64,000 nucleotides of DNA from Silvibacterium bohemicum (GTDB lineage: Bacteria; Acidobacteriota; Terriglobia; Terriglobales; Acidobacteriaceae), in the NCBI RefSeq assembly GCF_001006305.1, contig NZ_LBHJ01000019.1, forward strand, positions 62,001 through 126,000, written 5' to 3'. Made by a program: the position numbers and the translations under genes. The notes under the pieces were generated by a model. It did no database searches and was not told the origin of the DNA. It saw only the letters and a list, made by a program, of their open reading frames with translations. Below are positions 33,677 to 42,595 of this stretch, piece by piece. How positions within the stretch are numbered: the first letter of the stretch is position 1; every line of letters starts with the position of its first letter.

Positions 33677-36073
33677 ATGGATCGACGCATTTTTCTCAAG
33701 ACTACTGGTACGTTGTTAGCCTCAGCCGCACTTCCGCATGCTTCGGCGCTGGGCGAAGAGCCTTTGGCAAAAGGCCGCACGATTCTCCCCATGAACCGGA
33801 ATTGGCGATATCACCCGTCGAAGATCGACGGTGCCGAAGCGATTGCCTTCGACGATTCAACGTTCGAGAAGGTTGTGGTTCCACACACGAATATCAAGCT
33901 TCCCTGGCATAACTTCGACGACAAAGATTACGAATTCGTCTCAACCTACCGGCGGCGTTTCAAGCTTCCCGCATCGGCAGCGGGCAAGCGGGTCTTCGTG
34001 GACTTTGAAGGCGTGATGACCGCGTCAACGGTATGGATCAACGGTGTTCCGCTCGGCGAATATAAGGGAGGATTCACGCCATTTTCGTTTGAGCTGACAC
34101 CCCATCTTCGCTCCCAGGAAGAAAACGTTCTTGTGGTTCAGGTCGATTCGACAGAAAGAGCGGACATCCCGCCCTTCGGCTACGAGGTCGACTACATGAC
34201 CTTCGGCGGCATCTATCGCGAGGTCTCGCTTCGCGCCGTCCCTCACACGTACATCGACAATATTCACGCCCGCCCCAAGGATGTGATGAGCGGCAGTCCC
34301 TCGATCGATGTCGATTGCTTTCTCGCCGGAGATCTTACTGCGAGCAAACTCTCGCTCGAAGTCGAATTACGCGATGGAGACCAGGTCATCGCTAAAGGTA
34401 CTCATGCGCTTCCGCGCAAACCTTCCGCGGCTACAGCTGATACAACTATCGACCCTGTAACTCCGGCGCCGGCGTACGCCAGCATCGAAACGACCGACGA
34501 CCCGGCGCGCTCGACCATCACTCTAACCGGACTGGGCAGCGTAAAACTTTGGGATCTTTCCAGTCCACAGCTCTACACCGTTCATGTTCGTTTGCTACAG
34601 TCCGGAGAGGCGATTGACGAAGATCAACGCCGCGTTGGCTTTCGTGAAGCAACGTTCACCGATCACGGATTCTCTCTCAATGGAAAGATCATCAAGCTTC
34701 GCGGACTGGATCGCCACCAGACCTTCCCGTTCGTTGGGCAGGCGATGCCTGCCCGCGCGCAGCGGCAGGATGCGAAGATTCTGCGGCACAACCTGCACTG
34801 CAACATCGTTCGCACCTCGCACTATCCCCAGTCACGGCACTTCCTCGATTGCTGTGACGAGATCGGCCTGCTGGTGCTGGAGGAGATCCCCGGCTGGCAG
34901 CATATCGGCAACGAGGCGTGGCAGCTTGTGGCAATCGACAACGTGGGGCGCATGATTCGCCGCGACTGGAATCATCCCTCCATTATTCTGTGGGGCGTGC
35001 GCATTAACGAGTCGAAGGACAATCACAACTTTTATGTGCGCACCAACGCACTCGCACACGCTCTCGATCAGACGCGCCAGACAGGCGGCATTCGCTACTT
35101 TCAGGAGTCGGAGTTCCTCGAAGATGTGTTTACGATGAACGATTTCGGCTTTCCGCTCAAGAAGCCCAATCACCCTCGCTACCTGAATACCGAATTTGTC
35201 GGCCACACATTTCCAACGAAGACAACCGATGACGACGAACGCCAGCGCGAGCACACTCTACGGCACGCGCGCATTCACAACCAGCTTGCTTCCGATCCGC
35301 AATACGCGGGAGGCATCGGCTGGTGCGCGTTCGACTACAACACGCATGCGAACTTCGGCTCCGGCGACCGCATCTGCTACCACGGCGTCACGGATATCTT
35401 TCGCGAGCCGAAGGCTGCTGCAGGTTTTTACAAATCGCAGTGCGATCCCGAAGAGGAGATCGTTTTGGAGCCGGCCTTTCACTGGGCGCGCGGCGATGAG
35501 TCAGTAGGTTTTTCGAAGGCCGTGATCTGTTCGAACTGCGATCACCTCAAGGTTTTCACACGCTCCGGCAGCATCGAAAGCAATCCGTGGGTGGCTCTGG
35601 CCGAGCTCGATCCCGACCGCACCGAATTTGAGCACCTGAAGTATCCTCCCTTTGTTCTTGACGTAAGCAAATACCGGGATGGCTGGGGCGACCTGCGCAT
35701 CGACGGCTATCTCAATGGGAAACAGGTCATCTCGAAGTCGCTCTCTGGCCGTGGCGTCGATACCAAATTCGCGCTGCTGCCTGACGATCTTACGCTCATG
35801 GCCGACGGCGCAGACACGACGCGAGTTGTTCTGCGCGTGACCGACGAGTTCGGCGCGATGCGAACCTATGCCAACGATGCGGTGAGCTTCACGTTGGAAG
35901 GGCCGGCCGAGTTGATCGGCGACAATCCGTTTTCTCTGATCGGAGGAACCGGAGCTGTCTGGGTTCGCGCCAAGGAGGTAGCGGGAACTGTAACTCTCAA
36001 AGCGACACATCCGCGATTGGGTTCGCAGACGGTGAGCTTTACTTTCACGAGTGTTCCCGAAGAGACGGTGTAG
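33677..36073 (+). CDS. Glycoside hydrolase family 2 protein (beta-galactosidase-like), Tat-exported
   Basis: 798 residues from ATG 33677. The N-terminus MDRRIFLKTTGTLLASAAL is a Tat-type signal. Then the GH2 order follows: a jelly-roll sugar-binding domain (about 40-200, NRNWRYHP, WINGVPLGEYKGGFTPF, YREVSLRAV), an immunoglobulin-like sandwich (about 200-330), and the TIM barrel. The acid/base is Glu445 in WGVRINESKDN and the nucleophile probably Glu506 in YLNTEFVGHTF. A further beta domain near the C-terminus (TLMADGADTTRVVLRVTDEFG) matches the GH2 C-terminal Ig-like domain. It should hydrolyse beta-galactosides or similar sugars in the periplasm. Position behind the TonB receptor, TPR and phosphatase-like genes makes it a probable part of that utilisation set. 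Confidence 0.9.
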   Translation: MDRRIFLKTTGTLLASAALPHASALGEEPLAKGRTILPMNRNWRYHPSKIDGAEAIAFDDSTFEKVVVPHTNIKLPWHNFDDKDYEFVSTYRRRFKLPASAAGKRVFVDFEGVMTASTVWINGVPLGEYKGGFTPFSFELTPHLRSQEENVLVVQVDSTERADIPPFGYEVDYMTFGGIYREVSLRAVPHTYIDNIHARPKDVMSGSPSIDVDCFLAGDLTASKLSLEVELRDGDQVIAKGTHALPRKPSAATADTTIDPVTPAPAYASIETTDDPARSTITLTGLGSVKLWDLSSPQLYTVHVRLLQSGEAIDEDQRRVGFREATFTDHGFSLNGKIIKLRGLDRHQTFPFVGQAMPARAQRQDAKILRHNLHCNIVRTSHYPQSRHFLDCCDEIGLLVLEEIPGWQHIGNEAWQLVAIDNVGRMIRRDWNHPSIILWGVRINESKDNHNFYVRTNALAHALDQTRQTGGIRYFQESEFLEDVFTMNDFGFPLKKPNHPRYLNTEFVGHTFPTKTTDDDERQREHTLRHARIHNQLASDPQYAGGIGWCAFDYNTHANFGSGDRICYHGVTDIFREPKAAAGFYKSQCDPEEEIVLEPAFHWARGDESVGFSKAVICSNCDHLKVFTRSGSIESNPWVALAELDPDRTEFEHLKYPPFVLDVSKYRDGWGDLRIDGYLNGKQVISKSLSGRGVDTKFALLPDDLTLMADGADTTRVVLRVTDEFGAMRTYANDAVSFTLEGPAELIGDNPFSLIGGTGAVWVRAKEVAGTVTLKATHPRLGSQTVSFTFTSVPEETV

Positions 36074-36081
36074 ATCTTCAC

Positions 36082-36189
36082 CTTCAAGGGAGGAGGCAAT
36101 GCATGCCCGGCTGCGCCCATTGCTCTGGCATACTCGGGAGTTACGCCCAAGGACGTCATCGCAGTCAATGCGTTGAGGTCATTGTTCAA
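36082..36189 (-). pseudogene. Possible remnant of a GVTPEY-repeat protein
   Basis: Leftward translation from 36189 gives about 36 residues, with LNALTAMTSLGVTPEYARAM followed by GAAG and then drift into antisense of the GH2 gene. The GVTPEY-x-R-x-M pattern resembles the short repeats I associate with C-terminal parts of acidobacterial membrane-sensor or anti-sigma proteins. Only a fragment is left. The match rests on one short motif and could be chance. Confidence 0.3.
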
Positions 36190-36207
36190 ATCGAGCGCTC
36201 TTGATAA

Positions 36208-36228
36208 GCGCCGTTGACGAGACGGCGC
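36208..36228. terminator. Weak hairpin between convergent GH2 and hrpB genes
   Basis: GCGCCGT and ACGGCGC form a perfect seven-pair stem with a seven-base loop, directly after the hrpB stop. There is no T-run on either strand, so it is at best a weak terminator for the long leftward operon. Confidence 0.4.
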
Positions 36229-38562
36229 CTAGGGCTTCTCGGGCCAGTTGTGTCTCGGATAGCGGCGCATCAGCTCCCGGCGTACCTGCGGATAGAGCCT
36301 CTCCCAGAAGCCGGCGAGATCGGTGGTGGTTTGCACGGCCCGCTGGTTTGGCGCGAGCAGGTGGACCACGACCGGCGTTTTGTCTCGCCCGATCCGCGGC
36401 GTTTCGCGCATGCCGAAAAAATCCTGCAGCCGCGATGCGATCCACGGCGCCTTGCCGTGCTCATAGTTAATCTTTGTCGGGCGCCCATTCTGTAGCCGGA
36501 TGCTGACGGGAGCGAACTCGCGGAGAAGTCTTGCGTCCAATGTCTGTTCGAGTAGCGGAATGAAATCCTTCGCCGCATTTTTCAACTCCGCAAAACTGCG
36601 CAGTCCCGAACAAAGATTGCGCAATGCGCCTGAGATATCCGGTATTTCAAAACCGGCAAACTCCATTCGTACTTTCCATTGCTCGAAAGCCTCTCCATCG
36701 ATGAAGCGCTCGAGGCCGGCTTCCAGCGCCTGCTGTGCGAGCAGCTCAGCCGCGGCCGCCTGATCCTTCGCCGCACCGCGCGATTCCTGGATCACCAGTT
36801 CGTCATAGAGGAGAGCGCTGACCTCTTCGACCCGCTCCCCAGTGCGGTTCCACACGACGTTCGATTGTTCGCGCACATGGTCTGGGAAGAGATCGACCAG
36901 CCATTCCGGCTCGATGCGCGCGGTCATGCGAACGAGCGGCAGCGGTTTCTCTTTTCGATCCTCTGCATCGACGGCAACCATAAACTCATAGGCCGGAGGC
37001 GCGCCTGCAACCTCCGCGGATCCACCTGTCGACAGCAGCACTTGATTACCCGCTCGCCGGCGCGCGACGCGATCCGGAAATCCGGCGAGCACAGATATCA
37101 GCAGGGCATCGTCATTATGACTCGTCTGACGCGAGAGGCGCGCAATTCGTCGAAGCTGCTTCAGATGCTGCTCGGTGCGATAGTCTCGCGGGAGTTCCAG
37201 AGCTTCGAGAAGATCGTTCTTTTCGCTCCGCGCTCCCGATCCCAGCAGCGCGGCCGCGGCACAACCGTCGTCACCCGCATCGCGATCTATCGCCTCGACG
37301 AGGATGCGCGATAGACGCGGAGGCAGCGGATAGCGCGCCAGCTTCTTCGCCATCTCTCCGGAAGCGTTGAGGCGATCGAGCAGCGATTCGGCACTCTCGA
37401 TGGCGGCGACGGGAGGCGCGTCCAGCCACTCGATGCTGTCGAAGTGAGGAATTCGCATCGAGCGAAGCGCGAGGCATAGCTGCGACAGATCGCTGCGCAC
37501 AATCTCCGGCGCGTCGTGATCCGGTCGGCGCAGATAATCTTCTTCGGGATAGAGGCGCAGCACGCTTCCTGGCCCGGTGCGCCCTGCGCGACCCGCTCTC
37601 TGTATGGCGGAGGCCTTACTCACGCGCCCGATATGAAGCGATGGCAAACCAGTCCATGGTGAGTAGGTGGCGTAGCGCGCAAGACCGCTATCGATGACCG
37701 CGGTTACGCCTTCCACTGTGACCGAGCTTTCGGCGACGTTCGTTGCCAGGATGACTTTTCGCTGCGACGAAGGCGAGACGGCACGATCCTGTTCTGCGGA
37801 TGAGAGATCACCATGCAATGCCAGCAGCAGTAGCCCGGTCCGATGCGCGACAGGCTCGCACTCACGCATTGCGCGGCGAATCTCTGCCGCGCCCGGCAGA
37901 AAGACCAAGATGTGGCCGGTGGGCGACTCCCTGACTAGACGCTCAACGGCCGAGCTGACCTGCTTCTGGAGCGGCTCGGGAGAGTATGGCAGATGTTCGA
38001 TGGAAAGCTCGAAACGTCTTCCTTCCGAACGCAGCATGGGACATCCACCCAGATATTTTGCTACCGGAGCCGCATCGAGAGTGGCGGACATGACCACGAC
38101 CTGCAACTCGGGACGCGTGCGCTGCAGACGCTTCAATAACGCGAGAGCAAAGTCGCTTTCCAGATGACGTTCGTGGAACTCATCGAGCACCACCGCGTCG
38201 ACGCCCTTAAGCTCCGGGTCTGAGAGCAGACGCCGCGTCAGTATGCCTTCGGTGAGATAACGAATGCGCGTGCGCGGACCTATCGCTTCCTCTAACCGAA
38301 CCTGATAGCCGGCGGTTTCTCCGACCTTCTCGCCCAGCTCGGCGGCAACTCTCTGCGCAGCAAGTCGAGCCGCGATGCGACGCGGTTCGAGAACCACCAC
38401 TTCGCCCCGAATATTCTTCAGGAGCGCGGGCGGCACGCGAGTCGTCTTGCCTGCGCCAGGCGGCGCTTCGATCACCAGGTTGGGATTGCGCGCGAGCGAA
38501 GAGAGAATCTCCGGCAGAAGCGCATCCACCGGAAGAGAAAGTTTCTGAGTCACCAGTCCCAT
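36229..38562 (-). CDS. hrpB: ATP-dependent helicase HrpB
   Basis: 777 residues from ATG 38562; TTG 38589 would add nine residues. Domain order is that of DEAH-type HrpB: Walker A PPGAGKTTRVP, VVLEPRRIAARLAA, DEFH box in VVLDEFHERHLES, motif III VMSATLDA, motif V ILATNVAESSVTVEGV and motif VI QRAGRAGRTGPG, then the HrpB-specific C-terminal region. It is a predicted RNA (or nucleic-acid) helicase whose cellular job is poorly defined in most bacteria. It starts 36 bases after the cobF stop with no visible terminator between, so it is probably transcribed with the cobalamin operon. That link may be only read-through. Confidence 0.93.
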   Translation of the reverse strand: MGLVTQKLSLPVDALLPEILSSLARNPNLVIEAPPGAGKTTRVPPALLKNIRGEVVVLEPRRIAARLAAQRVAAELGEKVGETAGYQVRLEEAIGPRTRIRYLTEGILTRRLLSDPELKGVDAVVLDEFHERHLESDFALALLKRLQRTRPELQVVVMSATLDAAPVAKYLGGCPMLRSEGRRFELSIEHLPYSPEPLQKQVSSAVERLVRESPTGHILVFLPGAAEIRRAMRECEPVAHRTGLLLLALHGDLSSAEQDRAVSPSSQRKVILATNVAESSVTVEGVTAVIDSGLARYATYSPWTGLPSLHIGRVSKASAIQRAGRAGRTGPGSVLRLYPEEDYLRRPDHDAPEIVRSDLSQLCLALRSMRIPHFDSIEWLDAPPVAAIESAESLLDRLNASGEMAKKLARYPLPPRLSRILVEAIDRDAGDDGCAAAALLGSGARSEKNDLLEALELPRDYRTEQHLKQLRRIARLSRQTSHNDDALLISVLAGFPDRVARRRAGNQVLLSTGGSAEVAGAPPAYEFMVAVDAEDRKEKPLPLVRMTARIEPEWLVDLFPDHVREQSNVVWNRTGERVEEVSALLYDELVIQESRGAAKDQAAAAELLAQQALEAGLERFIDGEAFEQWKVRMEFAGFEIPDISGALRNLCSGLRSFAELKNAAKDFIPLLEQTLDARLLREFAPVSIRLQNGRPTKINYEHGKAPWIASRLQDFFGMRETPRIGRDKTPVVVHLLAPNQRAVQTTTDLAGFWERLYPQVRRELMRRYPRHNWPEKP

Positions 38563-38598
38563 CGAAACATAGCGTTTCGCACGAGTCAATTTGAGCGG

Positions 38599-39372
38599 TC
38601 AGCGATGGTTCGATACAGCAGGTCTGGTCAGCATGTAGATGTCCATGATCCAACCATGGCGCTGCCGCGCTTCGCGGCGTGTTGCCTCGATCGTTTCAGC
38701 TATATCATCGAGTTTCCCGGACAATAGAATCTCTTTCTCCGTTCCCAGGTACGCACCCCAGTAGATGCTGAGATTCTGTCCTAGAAGATGCTTGAAAGAG
38801 TTGTTGCCATCGAGCATGATGACGCTGTTTTCCGTCTCGGGTGGTAATCCGTTCGCGGCCAACTGCCGGCCGGTTGTGATGCTCACCGACTCCCCGATGC
38901 CGTTCAGAACGATCTTGTGTCTCGCGGCCAGAGACTGAAGGCTGGTGATTCCCGGAATCACTTCGTAGTCAAAGCTGACCTTGCCTCGCGCGATGACCTT
39001 CTCGACAATCCTCAGCGTGCTGTCATAGAGAGAGGGATCTCCCCACACTAAAATTGCACCGCAGTCTTCCTCGCCCAATTCTTCTGAGATGAACGCCTCG
39101 TAGAGAAGAGCTCTTTGTCGATGCCAAGCCTCCACACGCTCCGTATAAGACTCTATCGATGGATCGCGAACGGGGTCGACTGCTTCGACCACTCGATACG
39201 GTCTGCTGACATAGCGTTCGCATATCTCCTGGCGAAGCTTTACCAGATCGCTCTTGCTCTCACCTTTGTCCAAGAAGAAGAACACATCGACCGCATTCAT
39301 GGCTCGGATGGCTTGCATTGTGACGTGCTCCGGATCGCCCGCGCCTATGCCGATGATGTAGAGCTTCCTCAT
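38599..39372 (-). CDS. cobF: Precorrin-6A synthase (deacetylating), CobF
   Basis: 257 residues from ATG 39372. The start MRKLYIIGIGAGDPEHVTMQ is the glycine-rich SAM-binding loop of tetrapyrrole methylases. RPYRVVEAVDPVRDPS and AILVWGDPSLYDSTLRIVE are characteristic of CobF rather than of CobI, CobJ or CobM. It methylates C-1 of precorrin-5 and releases the acetyl group as acetate, a step specific to the oxygen-dependent cobalamin pathway. It is separated by 18 bases from cobK upstream and is the last cob gene of the operon. The presence of CobF supports the aerobic route independently of CobG. Confidence 0.92.
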   Translation of the reverse strand: MRKLYIIGIGAGDPEHVTMQAIRAMNAVDVFFFLDKGESKSDLVKLRQEICERYVSRPYRVVEAVDPVRDPSIESYTERVEAWHRQRALLYEAFISEELGEEDCGAILVWGDPSLYDSTLRIVEKVIARGKVSFDYEVIPGITSLQSLAARHKIVLNGIGESVSITTGRQLAANGLPPETENSVIMLDGNNSFKHLLGQNLSIYWGAYLGTEKEILLSGKLDDIAETIEATRREARQRHGWIMDIYMLTRPAVSNHR

Positions 39373-39390
39373 TCTTGATGTATCTCCGGG

Positions 39391-40215
39391 TCAAAACTTG
39401 TCTATAAGAATACGACCCAGCGCTACGATTGCCTCCTGGACCGTTTCAACGGGCTGGGATGCATACTTGAATGGCCGGCCAATCATCACTACGGGGATGC
39501 CAAGCGACCGGCAAGCTTCAATCTTGGAATAGGTCGCCGGGCCGCCGCTGTTCTTGGACACCACGTAGTCAATGGAGTGATCGCGCAGCAACTGCACTTC
39601 GTCTTCGAAGCTGAATGGACCTCGCCGGAAGAGCAGTTTATGATTTTGCGGAAGCGGCCCGCTGGGTTCATCGATGACGCGAATCAAAAACCAGGTATCT
39701 TTGCAGTCGGAAAACGCCTCCAGTTCCTGGCGGCCGATGGAAAGAAAAACACGCGCGTCCTTCGCATCGATAAACTGAGCCGCGCTTCTGAAGTCGGCTA
39801 CCTCGTGCCATTGATCGCCTTCGATGCTCTTCCACGCGGGACGAGCCAACAGGATCAGCGGCACTCCTGTCCGAGTACAGGCTGCCTCGGCATTTCGGCT
39901 AATCCTTGCCGCGAAGGGATGAGTTGCATCGATCACTGCGGCTATCTTTTCATTCACGAGATAGAGCGCAAGCCCATCGACACCGCCGAAACCTCCGACC
40001 CTGACCAATCCTTCTGGCAGCCTGGGTTCGGCGACGCGACCGGCGAGCGACGACACCACTGTTATGTCCTGTCTCTCTGCGAGGCAAGCGGCAAGCTCGG
40101 CGCCTTCTCCTGTTCCGCCGAGGATGAGGACGCGTGGGTGGGCCTGCTCCGGAGCAGCGGGGAGCCGATTGCCGGTTATCGATGCCTCGCCGCTTAGCTT
40201 CTGCATACTTCTCAT
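39391..40215 (-). CDS. cobK: Precorrin-6A reductase
   Basis: 274 residues from ATG 40215 (AGGA four bases upstream). An N-terminal extension of about 25 residues precedes the usual start VLILGGTGEGAELAACLAER, the nucleotide-binding loop. AAVIDATHPFAARISRNAEAAC, GRQELEAFSD and YVVSKNSGGPATYSKIEACR are typical CobK/CbiJ motifs. It reduces precorrin-6A with NADPH. CobK and CbiJ are related; the presence of CobG, CobF and CobL around it makes CobK the right name. Gaps of 15-18 bases on both sides place it firmly in the operon. Confidence 0.93.
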   Translation of the reverse strand: MRSMQKLSGEASITGNRLPAAPEQAHPRVLILGGTGEGAELAACLAERQDITVVSSLAGRVAEPRLPEGLVRVGGFGGVDGLALYLVNEKIAAVIDATHPFAARISRNAEAACTRTGVPLILLARPAWKSIEGDQWHEVADFRSAAQFIDAKDARVFLSIGRQELEAFSDCKDTWFLIRVIDEPSGPLPQNHKLLFRRGPFSFEDEVQLLRDHSIDYVVSKNSGGPATYSKIEACRSLGIPVVMIGRPFKYASQPVETVQEAIVALGRILIDKF

Positions 40216-40230
40216 TTTTCCTGAGCGTAG

Positions 40231-40977
40231 TTACGCGTCGCGTTCCCTGCCGGTCGAATAGAGATAGCTTTCTCCGAATCCAGGTTGACCGAGTGACTTC
40301 CCGACCAGGATGAGTGCGTTTCGATCCACGCCGGATGCGGCAACGATCTCCTGAATGGTGGACAAGGTTCCTCGCAGGATTGCCTGATCGGGCCAGGTCG
40401 CGCGAAAGACAACGACGACAGGGCAATCCGCTCCATAGAGAGGCAACAGCTGCGAGGTGACGATGTCCAGATTCGTGATGGAGAGATGGATGGCCATGGT
40501 CGCGCCCGATCTTCCCAGCGTCGCGAGATCTTCTCCGATGGGCATCGGTGTCGAACGGGTCGAGGTGCGCGTCAATATCAGCGTTTGCGCCACATGCGGA
40601 AGTGTCAGCTCCTGCCCTAGAACCGCTGCTGCGGCAGCGAAGGAAGGAACACCCGGCGTCACATCGTAGGGGATGCGCAACTCGGCGAGGCGGCGAATCT
40701 GCTCCGCCATGGTGCTCCATATCGACAGGTCGCCGGAATGAATGCGAGCGATATCATGGCCGTCTTTATTGGCCGCAACCATCTCCGCGATGATCTCGTC
40801 GAGGTTCATCTCCGCGGTATCGATCACGCTCGCTCCCGGAGGCGCATAGGCAATCACCTCTTTCGGAACCAGCGAGCCCGCATAGAGACAGACCTGCGAT
40901 CTCTGAATCAGATCCCGCCCGCGCAGGGTGAGCAGATCCGCGGCTCCCGGGCCAGCGCCGATGAAATGAACGGTCAT
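40231..40977 (-). CDS. cobM: Precorrin-4 C11-methyltransferase
   Basis: 248 residues from ATG 40977, which overlaps the cobE stop (ATGA). The SAM-binding loop is [18 protein letters not shown] at the N-terminus. [40 protein letters not shown] and [21 protein letters not shown] are the family signature of CobM/CbiF. It adds the methyl group at C-11. Length equals the family norm. The context (CobG, CobF) decides for CobM over the anaerobic CbiF. Confidence 0.94.
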   Translation of the reverse strand: MTVHFIGAGPGAADLLTLRGRDLIQRSQVCLYAGSLVPKEVIAYAPPGASVIDTAEMNLDEIIAEMVAANKDGHDIARIHSGDLSIWSTMAEQIRRLAELRIPYDVTPGVPSFAAAAAVLGQELTLPHVAQTLILTRTSTRSTPMPIGEDLATLGRSGATMAIHLSITNLDIVTSQLLPLYGADCPVVVVFRATWPDQAILRGTLSTIQEIVAASGVDRNALILVGKSLGQPGFGESYLYSTGRERDA

Positions 40978-41339
40978 TGCAGCACCGCCACGGCACAGGT
41001 GCAGAGATGGCCGGTCCGGCGCGGCATGGTGAGCTTTGCATCCGGACCGAGAGCAGCCAAGGCCGAGGCCTCAGCGACGCTGGAGGTGCCGACCTTTTCC
41101 GCAGCCAGCGACGAATGAGTAATTACGCCGGAAACTTCGGCGAGTATGTTTGCGGGAAAGAGTTTCAAACTTAGTCCTAGTTCTTCCGAGACCGCTTGCG
41201 CGATGGTTGAGTGGCGATCGAGCGTTGCGAGAACGATATCGGGAGCGAGTTCTACTCCGCAGGTACGTATAAGGTCGAGCACATCGCCTGCCGTCGTGCG
41301 CGAAGAGCAGCCAATGCCTATCGAAACAGATCGGCTCAT
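40974..41339 (-). CDS. cobE: CobE/CbiG-C-like cobalamin biosynthesis protein
   Basis: 121 residues from ATG 41339, which overlaps the cobL stop (ATGA); its own stop overlaps cobM in the same way. [21 protein letters not shown] and the following [20 protein letters not shown] match the CobE/GbiG-C (cbiG C-terminal) domain, and the C-terminal part with [20 protein letters not shown] also fits. Its exact role is debated: proposed to help the aerobic pathway, perhaps by handling an intermediate. Stand-alone CobE of this length is usual in aerobic cob operons. Confidence 0.88.
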   Translation of the reverse strand: MSRSVSIGIGCSSRTTAGDVLDLIRTCGVELAPDIVLATLDRHSTIAQAVSEELGLSLKLFPANILAEVSGVITHSSLAAEKVGTSSVAEASALAALGPDAKLTMPRRTGHLCTCAVAVLQ

Positions 41340-42595
41340 GGCTTCACCACCGCCCACTGCGTAATCGGCATGAACGGTCTCCATCCCAGCATGCCGCCCA
41401 CCGGCTCGGCGCGAGCTACCTGGATGCGGGTCAAGTCACCGCCATATAACTTCTGCAAGCTGGAGAGCATGGCTTCGCTCTCTACAGTCACCGCGTTTGC
41501 GACCAGCCGGCCTCCGCTGGCCAGTCGATCCCAGCATGCTTCAAACATATCTTTGCTGAGCCCTCCTCCGATGAAGATCGCGTGCGGCACATTCATTCCA
41601 GCAAAGCTCGATGGAGCGCTGCCCATTACGACCTTCAGAGCCGGTACGCCCAAGTGCTTCGCATTCGTTTGAATTCGCTCCGCTCGCTCGGCTCGTTCCT
41701 CAAACGCAATGCAGGAGCAGGAAGGATGCACACGCATCCACTCGATGCCGATGGTTCCCGACCCTGCGCCAACATCCCACAGCAGTTGTCCCGGTAATGG
41801 CGCGAGTCGCGCCAGCGTGATCGCACGAACCTCTCGCTTGGTCAGCTGGCCATCGGATTCGAAAACACTTTCGGGCAAACCTGGGACTAAAGACAGAGGC
41901 ATGCTGTCCGCATCTGCGGCGCAGAGCAGCGCAATCGCATTCAGATCGCTGCTGCGCTCCGCGGACCAGGATCGTGCGGCCTCTTCAATAACTTTCTCCG
42001 ACGTGCCTCCGAGGCTTTCGAAGACGCACATGCGGCTCGATCCGTAGCCGCGGCTCGTCAACATCCGCGCCACCGCAGCGGGAGTTGCTCCATCTTCAGA
42101 AAAAACCACGACTCGCTGATCCGGATAGAGATGGCGATGCAGCTGTTCGATGGGGCGATTCACCAGCGAGACCAGGCCCGTCTCAGTCGCAGGCCAGCCC
42201 ATTCGCGCGCATACGAGAGAGAAAGCGGAGATCTGTGGGATCACGCGGAACTCCGTCCGCGCCAGCTCGCGGGTTAGAGTCACTCCAACTCCGTGGAGCA
42301 TGGGATCTCCGCTGGCCAAGACGACGATATTTTGCTGGCCTCTATGCTTGGTCAGAAGCTCCTGCACAGCAAGCATCATGGGCGATGGCCACGCTATTCT
42401 TGGCGCTGCTCCCGCAGGTACAAGAGCGAGATGACGCACGCCACCGAAGAGGATGTCCGCCGACTCGATCGCTTGCCTTGCCTCAGAGTTGAGACCGTCC
42501 CAGCCATCTTCGCCAATACCGACGATGGTCAACCAGCGCTGGACTGCGGTTTCCAGCGTTGCACGCGTGGCGTTTTGCATCGAGTCACGCACCAT
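41336..42595 (-). CDS. cobL: Precorrin-6Y C5,15-methyltransferase (decarboxylating), CobL
   Basis: 419 residues from ATG 42595, overlapping the cobIJ stop by 11 bases; ATG 42580, just behind that stop, is an alternative. Residues about 15-205 are the CbiE-type methylase (WLTIVGIGEDGWDGLNSEAR, VVLASGDPMLHGVGVTL). Residues about 220-419 are the CbiT-type class I methylase (TKREVRAITLARL, LLWDVGAGSGTIGIEWMRV). The fused enzyme methylates C-5 and C-15 and decarboxylates the C-12 acetate. Fusion is the standard form in the aerobic pathway. It lies between cobIJ and cobE in the operon with overlaps on both sides. Confidence 0.94.
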   Translation of the reverse strand: MVRDSMQNATRATLETAVQRWLTIVGIGEDGWDGLNSEARQAIESADILFGGVRHLALVPAGAAPRIAWPSPMMLAVQELLTKHRGQQNIVVLASGDPMLHGVGVTLTRELARTEFRVIPQISAFSLVCARMGWPATETGLVSLVNRPIEQLHRHLYPDQRVVVFSEDGATPAAVARMLTSRGYGSSRMCVFESLGGTSEKVIEEAARSWSAERSSDLNAIALLCAADADSMPLSLVPGLPESVFESDGQLTKREVRAITLARLAPLPGQLLWDVGAGSGTIGIEWMRVHPSCSCIAFEERAERAERIQTNAKHLGVPALKVVMGSAPSSFAGMNVPHAIFIGGGLSKDMFEACWDRLASGGRLVANAVTVESEAMLSSLQKLYGGDLTRIQVARAEPVGGMLGWRPFMPITQWAVVKP

